From Caldicellulosiruptor naganoensis (GTDB lineage: Bacteria > Bacillota > Thermoanaerobacteria > Caldicellulosiruptorales > Caldicellulosiruptoraceae), in assembly GCF_026914285.1 (NCBI RefSeq), contig NZ_CP113864.1, positions 1,209,001 to 1,273,000 of the forward strand: 64,000 bases of DNA. Reading direction: 5' to 3'. The translations under genes were made by a program, and so were the position numbers. Positions 19,688 through 29,668 of the stretch are shown here, piece after piece. The notes under the pieces are model-generated. The model saw only the letters and a list, made by a program, of their open reading frames with translations. It made no database searches and was not told the origin of the DNA. Position 1 is the stretch's first letter; every line of letters begins with the position of its first letter.

Positions 19688-19704
19688 AGTCAAAAAAAGT
19701 CAAA
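19688..19704 (+). promoter_or_regulatory. CtsR operator 2
   Basis: AGTCAAA-AAA-AGTCAAA, a second exact CtsR tandem heptad, ending just before the hsp20 Shine-Dalgarno AGGAGGGTG. The two boxes are 64 bases apart centre to centre, about six helical turns, so they lie on the same DNA face. Confidence 0.85.
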
Positions 19705-19720
19705 AGGAGGGTGATGTAAA

Positions 19721-20167
19721 ATGTTAAGAGACATTATTCCATTTGGAAGAAGACCATTTGACATCATGAGAAGAATTGAAAAAGAGTTTTTTGACATTGA
19801 CGAGTGGTTTGAGGATTTCTTTGTACCATTTGAGAAGGGTGCAAGATTTATGAGGACAGACATTAAAGAGACTGAAAATGAATATATCATTGAGGCTGAA
19901 CTTCCAGGAGTCAAAAAAGAGGACATCAAGATAGAGCTATATGACAATAGACTTACTATAAAGGCAGAGACCAAGAGAGAAGAAAAGGAAGAGAGAGAAA
20001 ACTTTATCAGAAGAGAAAGAAGGTACGGTGCATTTAGCAGAACATTCTACCTTGACAACGTTAAAGAGGATGGCATTAAAGCAAAATACGAGGACGGAAT
20101 TTTGAAAATTATACTTCCCAAAGAAAAACCATCAAAACCAAATGTCAGAACAATTGACATCGAATAA
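19721..20167 (+). CDS. Small heat shock protein, Hsp20/alpha-crystallin family
   Basis: ATP-independent holdase that keeps unfolded proteins soluble, usually as large oligomers. 148 residues: N-terminal arm rich in Phe (1-~43), alpha-crystallin domain (~45-135) with AELPGVKKEDIKIELYDNRLTI and the GILKIILPK motif, then a short C-terminal tail. The tail lacks a clear I-x-I motif except VRTIDIE. ATG 19721 behind AAAAGGAGGGTG. Two CtsR operators lie upstream. Followed by clpB, so holdase and disaggregase share a unit, separated by a terminator. Confidence 0.95.
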   Translation: MLRDIIPFGRRPFDIMRRIEKEFFDIDEWFEDFFVPFEKGARFMRTDIKETENEYIIEAELPGVKKEDIKIELYDNRLTIKAETKREEKEERENFIRRERRYGAFSRTFYLDNVKEDGIKAKYEDGILKIILPKEKPSKPNVRTIDIE

Positions 20168-20172
20168 AGATT

Positions 20173-20207
20173 AATCAGGGAAGGTAAAGACCTTCCCTGA
20201 TTGTTTT
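20173..20207 (+). terminator. Terminator between hsp20 and clpB
   Basis: 13-bp perfect stem AATCAGGGAAGGT / ACCTTCCCTGATT (20173-20185, 20190-20202), loop AAAG, then GTTTT. Read-through would set the hsp20:clpB ratio, as clpB has no visible promoter of its own in the 33 bases before its start. Confidence 0.85.
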
Positions 20208-20239
20208 ATGCTAAAATTTGAATGTGAGGTGAGAGAAAT

Positions 20240-22834
20240 ATGAATATGGACAAATTCACACAAAGCCTGCAGACTGCGCTTTTGGATGCACAAAATACTG
20301 CTATATTACACAAACATCAGGAGATAGGAATAGAACATTTGCACTACGCACTTGTCAATGAAGATGACAAACTAATTGCAAAGATACTCAGGAATATGGG
20401 AATAAATACAGAAGCATACAAAAAAGATACAGAAGATCAACTAAAAAAGATACCAATGGTATATGGTCCTGGGGCATCGGCTGTGTATGTAAATAGATTC
20501 TTAAATGAAATACTCTTGAGGGCAGAAGATGAGGCAAAGAAGTTTAAAGATGAGTATATCAGTGTTGAACATGTATATCTTGCAATGATAGATTATGACC
20601 ATCCTTCTACAAAAACTATATTCAGAAAGTATGGAATTAACCGTGAGAAATTCTTACAGCAACTTTACAAGATAAGAGGGAATCAGAGAATAACAAACCC
20701 CAATCCTGAAGAGACATATGAGGTTTTGAAAAAGTATGGTAGGGACCTTACTGACCTTGCACGAAAAGGGAAACTTGACCCAGTGATTGGAAGAGACGAA
20801 GAGATAAGAAGAGTAATTCAGATTCTTTCGAGAAGGACAAAAAACAACCCTGTTTTGATTGGTGAGCCTGGTGTCGGAAAGACAGCTATTGTAGAAGGGC
20901 TTGCTCAGAGAATTGTCAAAGGCGATGTTCCAGAGGGATTAAAAGGCAAGACAATTTTTGCACTTGATTTAGGTGCATTGATAGCTGGTGCAAAATACAG
21001 AGGAGAGTTTGAAGAAAGACTAAAAGCAGTTTTGAATGAGATTACGGCATCAGAGGGCAGAATAATTCTTTTCATTGATGAGATTCATAACATAGTTGGT
21101 GCCGGAAGAGCAGAAGGTGCAATGGATGCAGGAAATCTTTTGAAACCTATGCTTGCAAGAGGAGAACTTCACTGTATAGGTGCAACTACAATTGATGAGT
21201 ACAGAAAATACATTGAAAAGGATGCGGCATTAGAAAGAAGATTTCAACCTGTGTTGGTCAATCCGCCATCTGTCGAGGATACAATTTCTATCTTAAGAGG
21301 ACTCAAAGAGAGATTTGAGATTCATCATGGTGTCAGAATTACGGACGATGCTTTGATTGCTGCGGCAAAGCTTTCTGATAGATATATCACAGACAGATTC
21401 TTGCCAGACAAGGCAATTGACCTCATTGATGAAGCAGCTGCCCTTTTGAGAACAGAGATAGACTCAATGCCCACCGAGCTTGATGAGATTACAAGAAAGA
21501 TTATGCAGCTGAAAATTGAAAAGAATGTGTTGCAAAAAGAAGAAAATCCCAGCGCACAACAGAGGTTAGAGGAAATAGATAAAGAAATTGCTGAGCTAAA
21601 TGACAGAGCAAATAAGCTTTCTGCCCAGTGGGAATATGAAAAAGAACTTATCAAAGAAGTAAGACAAATAAAAGAAGAAATAGAAAATGTTAAAATTCAA
21701 ATAGAAGAAGCAGAGAGAAACTACGATTTGAATAAACTCTCTGAACTCAAATATGGAAAACTGTTAGATCTTCAAAAGAGGCTTGAACAAAAGCGTCAAG
21801 AGTTAGAAAAGATACCTCCTGAAAAAAGACTTTTAAAAGAAGAGGTTACAGAAGAGGAAATTGCAAAGATTGTGTCAAAGTGGACTGGTATTCCTGTTGC
21901 AAAGCTTGTTGAAACAGAAAGACAGAAGATTTTAGAGCTTGACAAAATTCTCCACAGAAGAGTTGTCGGTCAGGATGAAGCTATTGAGGCTGTTTGCAAC
22001 GCTATAATGAGAGCACGGGCTGGGATAAAAGATCCGCGAAAACCAATTGGAACCTTTTTATTCTTAGGACCAACTGGTGTCGGTAAGACAGAGCTTGCAC
22101 GAGCCTTAGCAGAAGCATTATTTGATTCTGAGAACAACATGATAAGAATTGACATGACAGAATATATGGAAAAGCACTCTGTCTCAAGGTTAATTGGTGC
22201 TCCTCCTGGTTATGTTGGGTATGAGGAAGGAGGACAGCTGACTGAGGCTGTCAGGACAAAGCCTTATTCTGTTGTATTATTCGATGAAATTGAAAAGGCT
22301 CACCATGATGTGTTCAATATACTCCTTCAGATAATGGATGATGGAAGACTTACAGATTCAAAAGGAAGAACAGTAGACTTTAAAAATACCATTATAATAA
22401 TGACGTCAAACTTGGGAAGTGAATATCTTTTGAATGCAAACATTTCAAATGGTGAAATTGATGAAAATACAAGAAAGCTCATAGACAGAGAGCTAAAAGC
22501 TCACTTTAGACCCGAGTTTCTAAACAGACTTGATGAGATAATAATCTTCAGACCTCTTACAAAAGATCAGGTAATAAAAATTATTGACCTGAGAGTTGCT
22601 GAAATTCAACAAAAGCTCATTGAAAAAGGGATTTCAATTGTACTTACTCCAAGAGCAAAAGAGTATGTAATGGAAAATGCATTTGATGTAAACTTTGGCG
22701 CAAGACCAATAAAGAGGTTCTTACAAAAAAATGTTGAAACATTGATTGCAAAAGAGATTTTAAAGGGTACTATTAATGAGGGAGATAGTGTTACTGTTGA
22801 CGTTGAAGATGGCAAGTTTGTAATAACAAAATAA
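20240..22834 (+). CDS. clpB: ATP-dependent chaperone ClpB (protein disaggregase)
   Basis: Hsp100 disaggregase that works with DnaK. 864 residues: Clp-N domain (~1-150), AAA-1 with Walker A GEPGVGKT at 208-215 and Walker [10 protein letters not shown], the long M-domain coiled coil (~405-530, rich in Glu/Lys), AAA-2 with Walker A GPTGVGKT at 610-617, and the D2-small domain. The full M-domain and absence of an IGF-type ClpP loop separate it from ClpA/ClpC. ATG 20240 (or 20246) after GTGAGGTGAGAG. Intact. Confidence 0.97.
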   Translation: MNMDKFTQSLQTALLDAQNTAILHKHQEIGIEHLHYALVNEDDKLIAKILRNMGINTEAYKKDTEDQLKKIPMVYGPGASAVYVNRFLNEILLRAEDEAKKFKDEYISVEHVYLAMIDYDHPSTKTIFRKYGINREKFLQQLYKIRGNQRITNPNPEETYEVLKKYGRDLTDLARKGKLDPVIGRDEEIRRVIQILSRRTKNNPVLIGEPGVGKTAIVEGLAQRIVKGDVPEGLKGKTIFALDLGALIAGAKYRGEFEERLKAVLNEITASEGRIILFIDEIHNIVGAGRAEGAMDAGNLLKPMLARGELHCIGATTIDEYRKYIEKDAALERRFQPVLVNPPSVEDTISILRGLKERFEIHHGVRITDDALIAAAKLSDRYITDRFLPDKAIDLIDEAAALLRTEIDSMPTELDEITRKIMQLKIEKNVLQKEENPSAQQRLEEIDKEIAELNDRANKLSAQWEYEKELIKEVRQIKEEIENVKIQIEEAERNYDLNKLSELKYGKLLDLQKRLEQKRQELEKIPPEKRLLKEEVTEEEIAKIVSKWTGIPVAKLVETERQKILELDKILHRRVVGQDEAIEAVCNAIMRARAGIKDPRKPIGTFLFLGPTGVGKTELARALAEALFDSENNMIRIDMTEYMEKHSVSRLIGAPPGYVGYEEGGQLTEAVRTKPYSVVLFDEIEKAHHDVFNILLQIMDDGRLTDSKGRTVDFKNTIIIMTSNLGSEYLLNANISNGEIDENTRKLIDRELKAHFRPEFLNRLDEIIIFRPLTKDQVIKIIDLRVAEIQQKLIEKGISIVLTPRAKEYVMENAFDVNFGARPIKRFLQKNVETLIAKEILKGTINEGDSVTVDVEDGKFVITK

Positions 22835-22880
22835 GGACTATCTCGGAAAGAGCCAAAAAAGACGAGATAGTCCTTTTTTT
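22833..22880 (+). terminator. Terminator after clpB
   Basis: 13-bp perfect stem AAGGACTATCTCG / CGAGATAGTCCTT (22833-22845, 22863-22875) and a run of T to 22880. Stem starts in the clpB stop codon. Confidence 0.92.
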
Positions 22881-22894
22881 ATTTGTCTTTTTAC

Positions 22895-22923
22895 TTGAAA
22901 ATCATCAAATATTACAATATAAT
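22895..22923 (+). promoter_or_regulatory. Promoter of the decayed paaK-ior operon
   Basis: -35 TTGAAA (22895-22900), 17 bases, -10 TATAAT (22918-22923). The promoter still looks sound although all the genes it serves down to 27.3 kb are broken. The intact ACT-domain gene beyond could keep it under selection. Confidence 0.65.
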
Positions 22924-22996
22924 AGCTTAAAAAGTTCGTAATTTCCAATTTATTATATTCTACAATGTACATAATCAGGAAGGATGGTAGGTTGGG

Positions 22997-24296
22997 ATGA
23001 TTTGGTCAGAATATGAAAAACTAAATAGAAAACAATAATGAAGAGCTACAATTTGAAAGGCTTAAAAGGACGGTAGAAAGGGTCTATGAAAATGTTCCTT
23101 TTTACCGTAAAAAATTTGATGAAATTGGAGTAAAGCCACATCACATCAAAACTCTCAAAGACATCCAACTTCTTCCCTTCACAACAAAAGACGATTTAAG
23201 AGAAAACTATACATATGGACTCTTTGCTGTTCCTCTTTCAAAGATTGTTAGAATTCATACTTCCTCAGGTACAACAGGAAAACCTACAGTTGTCGGATAC
23301 ACCAAACACGATATGGAGGTCTGGACAGAGGTTGTAGCAAGAATTGTAACAGCAGCCGGTGTAAGAGAACATGACCTTGCCCAGATAGCGTTTGGTTATG
23401 GGCTTTTTACAGGAGCATTTGGACTTCGTCAGGGCTTAGAAAGAGTCGGTGCGACTGTAATTCCTATTTCAAGCGGCAATACAGAAAAACAACTTATGGT
23501 AATGCAAGATTTTGGTGCAACAGTTTTGGTTTGTACTCCATCTTATGCACTTTACATGGATGAGGTTGCAAATGAACTCAACATTGACAGGTCAAAGCTA
23601 AAACTTAGGTTAGGATTATTTGGTGCAGAGAACTCCACAGTTGAGATGAGGCGACAGATAGAGAAAAAATGGGGGCTCTTTGCAACAGAAAACTATGGAC
23701 TGTCTGAGATTATCGGGCCGGGTGTTTCTGGTGAGTGTAAGTATCGAGAAGGGCTTCATATAAACGAAGACCATTTCTATCCAGAGATTATAAACCCAGA
23801 GACAGACGAAATTTTACCAAAGGGTAAAATAGGTGAACTTGTATTAACAACACTTACAAAAGAAGGTATGCCACTTATAAGATATAGGACAAGAGATATT
23901 ACATCATTGATTTATGAACCGTGCAAATGTGGTAGAACAAACGTCAGAATGACATCTGTAAAAGGACGTACAGATGATATGCTTATAATCAGGGGTGTAA
24001 ACGTGTTTCCTTCACAAATAGAAAGTGTTTTAATGGGAATTGAAGAAATAGGCCCTCACTATCAGTTGGTTGTTACAAGAAAAGGTTATTTAGATGATTT
24101 GGAAGTACATGCTGAGCTTGTAGATGGCAAGCTTTCAGAAAGATATGCTGAACTTGAAAAGTTAGAAAATAAGATAAAGCATAGGATATACACTGTGTTG
24201 GGATTATATGTAAAAGTAAAATTAGTAGAGCCAAAGATTTTAGAGAAAACAACAGGAAAAGCAAAAAAGGTTATCGATTTGAGGAAACCGAATTGA
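22997..24296 (+). pseudogene. paaK: Phenylacetate-CoA ligase, N-terminal frameshift (copy 1)
   Basis: Would activate aryl-acetates (or related aryl acids) to CoA thioesters with ATP. The N-terminus [12 protein letters not shown] starts at ATG 22997 but meets a stop at 23036; the rest (from [17 protein letters not shown] on) continues in another frame from about 23031 to 24296 with no further break. The shift lies in the A-rich stretch at 23027-23033. Behind it the family motifs are intact: [45 protein letters not shown] and the C-terminal [20 protein letters not shown]. The first usable start after the shift is about 23313, which would lose the ATP-binding motif. A homopolymer error or slippage could rescue it, but its three neighbours are broken too. 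Confidence 0.85.
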
Positions 24297-24327
24297 AAAA
24301 CAAAAAGCAAATTGGAGGCTGACACAT

Positions 24328-25790
24328 TTGAGACGACTTATGCTTGGGAATGAAGCTGTTGCCAGAGGTTGCTTTGAAGCAGGAGTTAGGGTTGCAACTG
24401 CTTCCCTGGTACACCTTCTACAGAAATTACAGAGTACATATCAAACTACAAAGAAATTTACTGTAAATGGGCACCAAATGAAAAGGTAGCATTAGAAGTT
24501 GCAATTAGACCTTCTGTCTATGGGAAAAGAGCAATTTGTTCTATGAAACATGTGGGTTTGAACATTGCGGCAGATCCGCTTTTCACTGCCTCTTATATAG
24601 GTATAAATGCTGGGCTTTTAATAGCTGTTGTTGATGGCTCTGGTATGCACTCTTCCTAAAAGGAACAAGATACCAGAAATATTGCAAAAGCTGCAAAGGT
24701 GCCAGTTTTAGAACCTGCTGACAGCCAAGAGTGTATTGATTTTGTAAAAAAAAGGATTTGAAATTAGTGAAAAGTACGATACACCTGTAATTTTAAGGCT
24801 TATAACAAGAGTGGCACACTCACAATCAGTTGTTGAAGAAGGCATCAGAAAAGAAATAGCCTATGAGTATAAAAAAGATATTCAAAAATACGTTATGATG
24901 CCAGCAATAGCAAAGAAAAGACATGAAGTTGTTGAAAAGCGCTTAAATGATTTAAAAAAGTTTGCAGAAGAGACAGATTTAAATAAGATTGAAGAAGGAA
25001 AAACTAATCTTGCTTTTATTACAGCAGGTATAGCTTATCAGTACGTAAAAGAGGTATATCCTGATGCTTGGGTCTTAAAACTTGGTATGATTTGGCCTCT
25101 GCCGCAGAGGTTAATTAAAGATTTTTGCAGCAGGTTTGAAAAAGTGTATATTGTTGAAGAGCTTGACCCATTTTTAGAAGAAAATATAAGAGCAATGGGA
25201 GTTAAAAATGTAGTTGGGAAAGAAATCTTTAAATTAACAAGTGAATACTCGCTCTTGTTTATAAAGTCAGCAATTGAAAAAATCCAAATGGAGAGTCCTT
25301 ACAGACCAAATGAAGAACTTGCTCCAAGACTTCCTGTTTTGTGCCCTGGCTGCCCTCACAGAGGTATTTTTTACGCCTTAAGTAAAATAAAAGACATTAT
25401 CGTCACAGGCGATATAGGATGCTATACCTTTAGGTGCTCTTTAACCTTTTAATGCCATGGATACATGTATTTATATGGGTGCAAGTGTTGGAATGGCTCA
25501 TGGTATTTCAAAGGCATCAGACAACAGCAAAAAAGCTGTTGCAGTTATAGGTAACTCTACCTTTGTTCCCTCAGGAATAACAGGGATTATTGATGCTGGG
25601 TATAATAAATCTGATATTTTTGTTTTAATCTTAGATAACTCCACAACTGGAATGACAGGCCATCAAGACCATCCTGCAACTGGATATACAATTAGAGGAG
25701 AGGAGACTTTTAAACTTGACCTTCTCAGTCTTTGCAAAACTATAGGATGTTCAGTTGTAGAAGAGATAAACCCTTACAGTATCAATGAAA
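24328..25790 (+). pseudogene. iorA: Indolepyruvate:ferredoxin oxidoreductase alpha subunit, decayed
   Basis: In intact form it oxidises indolepyruvate and other aryl pyruvates to aryl-acetyl-CoA with TPP and ferredoxin. Starts at TTG 24328 behind GGAGG (24314-24318). Breaks seen: a one-base loss near 24403 inside the expected TAYPGTPSTE, a stop TAA at 24657-24659, an extra A in the 8-A run at 24746-24753, an extra T near 25430 plus a stop TAA at 25442-25444. TPP-domain motifs (CPGCPHRG, GDIGCYT, DNSTTGMTGHQDHP) are still readable. The C-terminal ferredoxin (4Fe-4S) domain is absent: the frame runs at about 25790 straight into iorB sequence. Some conserved residues are also changed. Confidence 0.88.
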
Positions 25791-26065
25791 ACATAGTGTC
25801 AATAAAGTATTCTGATGTTGATAAGATTATAAGCGAACTTGGAGTAAAGTTCTATAAGATTGATATTCCCTCTTTGATTACTCAAATAGGAAATCCGCGT
25901 GTTCAAAACACTATAATGTTAGGTGCGTTTAGCAAGTTTATAGGAATTGAAGAGAGCTTTTTTAAAAAGGCTATAGAAAATAATGTAAAGCCGGAGTTCG
26001 CCACAATAAATCTCAAGGCATTTGAAATAGGTAGGAATATAGACTTAGGTGAAGTGAGGATTTAA
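25791..26065 (+). pseudogene. iorB: Indolepyruvate:ferredoxin oxidoreductase beta subunit, 3' remnant fused to iorA
   Basis: The last ~90 codons of the frame starting at 25457 match the C-terminal half of IorB (GNPRVQNTIMLGAFSKFIGI and NLKAFEIGRN). The normal N-terminal half with the GVGGQG motif is missing. The junction near 25785-25800 is in frame, so an internal deletion of roughly the iorA ferredoxin domain plus the first half of iorB is the simplest explanation. Deletion size is an estimate from the family lengths. Confidence 0.8.
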
Positions 26066-26066
26066 G

Positions 26067-27329
26067 ATGAAATATTGGGACGAGAAATTAAAGCGATTGG
26101 TCGAAACAGTAAAAAGAGTTTATACAAGTGTTCCATACTACAGAAAAAAGATGGAGGAGTTGGGACTTATCCCTGAGGATATAAAGGACTTAAGTGACCT
26201 ACAAAAACCACCATTTACAACAAAACAAGACTTAAGAGATAACTACCTTTATAGTCTTTTTGCTGTACCATTAAGTGAGATTGTGAGGATTTACGCATCA
26301 TCTGGTACAATAGGAAAACCCACAGTCGTGGGATATACAAAACATAACATTGGTATTTGGTCTGAGGTTATGGCAAGAACACTTGTTGCAGCAGGAGCTG
26401 ACAAGCATTCGTTTGTTCAGATTGCATATGGTTATGGACTTTTTACAGGTGGGCTTGGGGTACACTATGGTGCAGAGACAATAGGAGCATCTGTCATACC
26501 AATTTCATCTGGTAATACGAACAGGCAAATTTAGATTATGATTGATTTTGGAACAACGCTTTTGGCTTGTACACCATCTTACGCACTTTATCTTGCTGAA
26601 ACAATGGAAGAGATGTGAGTAGACAAATCTCAATTGAAGCTCAAGTCAGGTGTATTTGGAGCGGAGCCTTGGTCTGAAAATATGAGAAAAGAAATCGAAT
26701 CAAAGCTAAATATAAAAGCATATGATATCTATGATCTTTCTGAGATAATAGGTCCAGGTATGGCTTATGAGTGCGAATATCAATGCGGTATGCATATTAA
26801 CGAAGACCATTTCCTTCCTGAGATAATAAATCCTGAGACAGGTGAAGTATTAAGTGAAGGAGAGTATGGTGAACTTGTATTTACTACAATAACGAAAGAG
26901 GGACTTCCTCTTATAAGATATAGAACGAGGGATATAGCAGTTCTTCACTATGAAAGATGCAAGTGTGGCAGGACATTTGTTAGAATGGAAAAGGTAATTG
27001 GCAGAACAGATGATATGATAATAATAAGAGGTGTGAATGTCTTCCCATCTCAAATAGAAAGTGTGCTACTTGAACTTGGAGAGGTTGAACCTCATTATCA
27101 GTTAATTGTGGACAGGGTCAATAACCTTGATGTATTAGAGGTCTTGGTTGAAGTTTCTGAGAGAATGTTCTCAGATGAGGTTAAAAAATTAGAGCAACTT
27201 GAAAAGAAAATAACGAAGGCAATTGAAGACACGCTTGGAATTTCTGTTAAGGTAAGACTTGTTGAACCAAAGACAATTGAACGAAGCGAAGGAAAGGCAA
27301 AAAGAGTAATTGATAAAAGAAAGATATAG
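26067..27329 (+). pseudogene. paaK: Phenylacetate-CoA ligase, two premature stops (copy 2)
   Basis: Same family and role as the copy at 23.0 kb. The frame is unbroken from ATG 26067 to 27329 except for two in-frame stops: TAG at 26532-26534 (in the place of RQI-x-IMIDFG) and TGA at 26616-26618 (EEM-x-VDKSQ, likely a former Gly codon). The adenylate-binding motif reads SSGTIGKPT, with Ile replacing the second conserved Thr. C-terminal motifs [20 protein letters not shown] are intact. Two paaK paralogues flanking iorAB is a known arrangement in anaerobic aromatic amino-acid fermenters. Confidence 0.9.
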
Positions 27330-27389
27330 GCTAAATGGGTATTAATATAATTAGTAGAGGAGTTTGAAAAAATTCAGGAGGTTTTGAAA

Positions 27390-27821
27390 ATGTACGTAAA
27401 GCAGATTTCTGTGTTTTTAGAAAATAAGTCAGGAAGACTTGCTGAGGTGACAAGCATTTTAGGAAAGCATGACATTGATATTTCAGCTCTATCGATTGCA
27501 GATACCACAGATTTCGGTATCCTGAGACTGATTGTCAACAAGCCTGATTTAGCACTGCAGGTTTTAAAAGAAAATGGATTTACAGTTTCTGCAACAGATG
27601 TTATTGCTATAGCTGTTGAAGACAAACCGGGTGGTCTTGCAAAGGTACTTGATATTCTATATAAAAACGACATAGGTATTGAATACATGTATGCTTTTGT
27701 TGGAAAGGTGACTGATGAGGCTCTTGTAATCTTGAAGGTTGAAAATGGTGATGAGGCTGTGAGTATCTTGAGAGAGAACAATGTGAAAATTCTTTCGGCA
27801 GATGAGGTTTATTCTCTATAA
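27390..27821 (+). CDS. Tandem ACT-domain protein of the paaK-ior operon
   Basis: 143 residues made of two ACT domains (about 1-70 and 71-140): [34 protein letters not shown] and [34 protein letters not shown] domains bind amino acids and regulate enzymes; stand-alone double-ACT proteins of this kind are commonly encoded after paaK/ior genes. ATG 27390 is 8 bases after CAGGAGG; an in-frame TTG at 27384 is less well placed. Unlike its four upstream neighbours it has no break, which suggests a function of its own. Ligand unknown. Confidence 0.88.
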   Translation: MYVKQISVFLENKSGRLAEVTSILGKHDIDISALSIADTTDFGILRLIVNKPDLALQVLKENGFTVSATDVIAIAVEDKPGGLAKVLDILYKNDIGIEYMYAFVGKVTDEALVILKVENGDEAVSILRENNVKILSADEVYSL

Positions 27822-27847
27822 AGATTTTCTTTTAATGAAGGTTAAAT

Positions 27848-27881
27848 GGCAGAAGGGGTTAGGTCCCTTCTGCCTTATTTT
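27848..27881 (+). terminator. Terminator after the ACT-domain gene
   Basis: 10-bp stem GGCAGAAGGG / CCCTTCTGCC (27848-27857, 27865-27874), loop GTTAGGT, tail TTATTTT. Abuts the 3' end of the convergent SASP gene. Confidence 0.88.
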
Positions 27882-27882
27882 G

Positions 27883-28080
27883 TTATTGCTGGTTCTTTGC
27901 CCCGTTTTGATAGTCCTGAATCATCTTTTTGACCATATATCCTCCAACAGTTCCTGCTTGTTTTGCGGTGATATTTGGATTGTAGTTGTCAAGAGTTACG
28001 CCTACCTCTTGGGCTGTTTCTTGTTTTAATTTATCCAGCTGAGGAACAGCTTCTGGCACAAGTCTTTTCTTTCTTGGCAT
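27883..28080 (-). CDS. Small acid-soluble spore protein, alpha/beta type
   Basis: DNA-binding protein that coats and protects spore DNA. 65 residues from ATG 28080, with GGAGG 6 bases upstream; a longer frame to 28125 has no such site. Signature regions seen: LDKLKQETAQEVGV (germination-protease site region; here Glu-Thr-Ala where Glu-Ile/Phe-Ala is usual) and NITAKQAGTVGGYMVKKMIQDYQ. N-terminal MPRKKRLVPEAVPQLD is typical of clostridial members. Implies a spore-former or a lineage that kept spore genes. Confidence 0.9.
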   Translation of the reverse strand: MPRKKRLVPEAVPQLDKLKQETAQEVGVTLDNYNPNITAKQAGTVGGYMVKKMIQDYQNGAKNQQ

Positions 28081-28202
28081 AAATTTTTCCTCCTTTTTGT
28101 TTGAGGTAATTTTTAGATTTTTCAATACTAATTTGTTCTGATTTTATGCAAAATATTAAGAAAAAAATGGAACCTTATGATATTATAATTCCATGAACAA
28201 AA

Positions 28203-28211
28203 TGTTATAAT
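28203..28211 (+). promoter_or_regulatory. Extended -10 promoter of miaB operon
   Basis: TGTTATAAT, an extended -10 element (TGnTATAAT), about 40 bases before the miaB start. A second TATAAT lies at 28184-28189. Neither has a good -35. Confidence 0.5.
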
Positions 28212-28249
28212 AAAGCTTGTTGAATAAAAAACTTTAAGGGGGATAAAAC

Positions 28250-29665
28250 TTGGAAAATAGAGGTATTTATTATATAGATTTTGGTTCTCAAGCACAGTTC
28301 ATTGAAGAGATTGAAAAGATGAACTCAGAGTATTATTTTAAAAATGGAAAAAACAGAACATATCACATTATAACCTATGGATGTCAAATGAATGTCCATG
28401 ATTCGGAAAAATTAGCAGGAATGCTAAATGCAATGGGATATGTTGAGACTCAAAATGTTGAAGAAGCAGACCTTATCATTTTTAACACGTGTGCTGTGAG
28501 AGAACATGCTGAGTCAAGAGTGTATGGCAATATTGGTCCTCTAAAAAAATTAAAAGACAAAAAACCGGACTTGATAATAGGTGTATGTGGATGTATGCCG
28601 CAGCAGCTTGAAGTTGCACAAAAACTTGCCAAGTTATTTCCATTTTTAGACATTATTTTTGGTACAAAAAGCCTTCATAGATTTCCTGAGCTTTTGTACA
28701 AAGCAATTACTACACAACGAACAGTAATTGACGTTGCAGAAGATGAAGATGTAGTTGTTGAAGGCATTCCAACCGCACGAAGAGAAGGTGTCAGTGCATT
28801 TGTAAATATAATCTATGGCTGTAACAACTTTTGTTCCTATTGTATTGTGCCCTACGTAAGAGGGAGAGAAAGGAGTAGAAGGCTTGAAGAGATTCTATTT
28901 GAAATTGAGCAGCTTGCAGCAAATGGCGTAAAAGAAGTAACACTACTGGGGCAAAATGTGAATTCTTATGGTAAAGATTTACCTGATGGGATTCCATTTT
29001 ATAAGCTTCTCGAAAAGGTAAATGATATAAAAGGTATTGAGAGAATAAGGTTTGTGACATCACATCCAAAAGATTTGTCAGATGAGCTAATTTTTGCAAT
29101 GAGGGACTTGGAAAAGGTTTGTGAGCATATACATTTACCGGTACAGTCGGGTTCAACAAGGATTTTAAGAGAGATGAATAGGCACTATACAAAAGAGGAT
29201 TACCTGAAACTTGTTGAAAAGCTAAAAAATAACATTCCAGACATAGCAATTACAACAGACATTATAGTAGGATTTCCAGGTGAGACAGAAGAGGATTTTG
29301 AAGATACTTTGGATGTAGTCAGAAAAGTTGAATTTGACTCTGCCTTTACATTTATGTATTCCAAGAGAAAAGGAACAAAAGCAGCACAAATGCCAAACCA
29401 AGTGCCTGATGAGGTAAAACGTGAAAGATTTCAAAGACTTTTAAAATTAGTGGAGGAGATTGCTTTAAAAAAGAATCAGCAAATGCTTGGCAAGACATAC
29501 GAAATTCTCATAGATGGGTACGCAAAGAAAAATAACCTACTTGTTGGAAGAACCAGAACAAATAAAGTGGTAAATGTAAAATGTCCTGAGGATTTCATGT
29601 ATAAATTTGTAAATGTAAAAATTTTGAAGGCTACAGAGCACTGGCTTTATGGTGAGGTGATTTAG
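28250..29665 (+). CDS. miaB: tRNA-2-methylthio-N6-dimethylallyladenosine synthase MiaB
   Basis: Radical-SAM methylthiotransferase that modifies A37 of tRNAs reading U-starting codons, after MiaA. 471 residues: N-terminal UPF0004 domain with YGCQMNVHDSEK and the Cys of NTCAVREHAESR, radical-SAM CxxxCxxC at Cys191, Cys195, Cys198, and a C-terminal TRAM domain (GRTRTNKVVNV). TTG 28250 follows AAGGGGGA. Followed 3 bases later by mutS; miaA, the enzyme for the earlier step, is in the same operon. Confidence 0.97.
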   Translation: MENRGIYYIDFGSQAQFIEEIEKMNSEYYFKNGKNRTYHIITYGCQMNVHDSEKLAGMLNAMGYVETQNVEEADLIIFNTCAVREHAESRVYGNIGPLKKLKDKKPDLIIGVCGCMPQQLEVAQKLAKLFPFLDIIFGTKSLHRFPELLYKAITTQRTVIDVAEDEDVVVEGIPTARREGVSAFVNIIYGCNNFCSYCIVPYVRGRERSRRLEEILFEIEQLAANGVKEVTLLGQNVNSYGKDLPDGIPFYKLLEKVNDIKGIERIRFVTSHPKDLSDELIFAMRDLEKVCEHIHLPVQSGSTRILREMNRHYTKEDYLKLVEKLKNNIPDIAITTDIIVGFPGETEEDFEDTLDVVRKVEFDSAFTFMYSKRKGTKAAQMPNQVPDEVKRERFQRLLKLVEEIALKKNQQMLGKTYEILIDGYAKKNNLLVGRTRTNKVVNVKCPEDFMYKFVNVKILKATEHWLYGEVI

Positions 29666-29668
29666 ATT

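Noticed and set aside
22997-27329. Frame breaks as pure sequencing error
   Set aside because: Several are in-frame stops from base changes rather than homopolymer indels, conserved residues are changed too, and long genes elsewhere are unbroken. Single-indel cases (paaK copy 1, GNAT) remain open.
28081-28150. Sigma-G promoter for the SASP gene
   Set aside because: A GCATA -35-like sequence is present on the minus strand, but no CATA-type -10 at the right distance.
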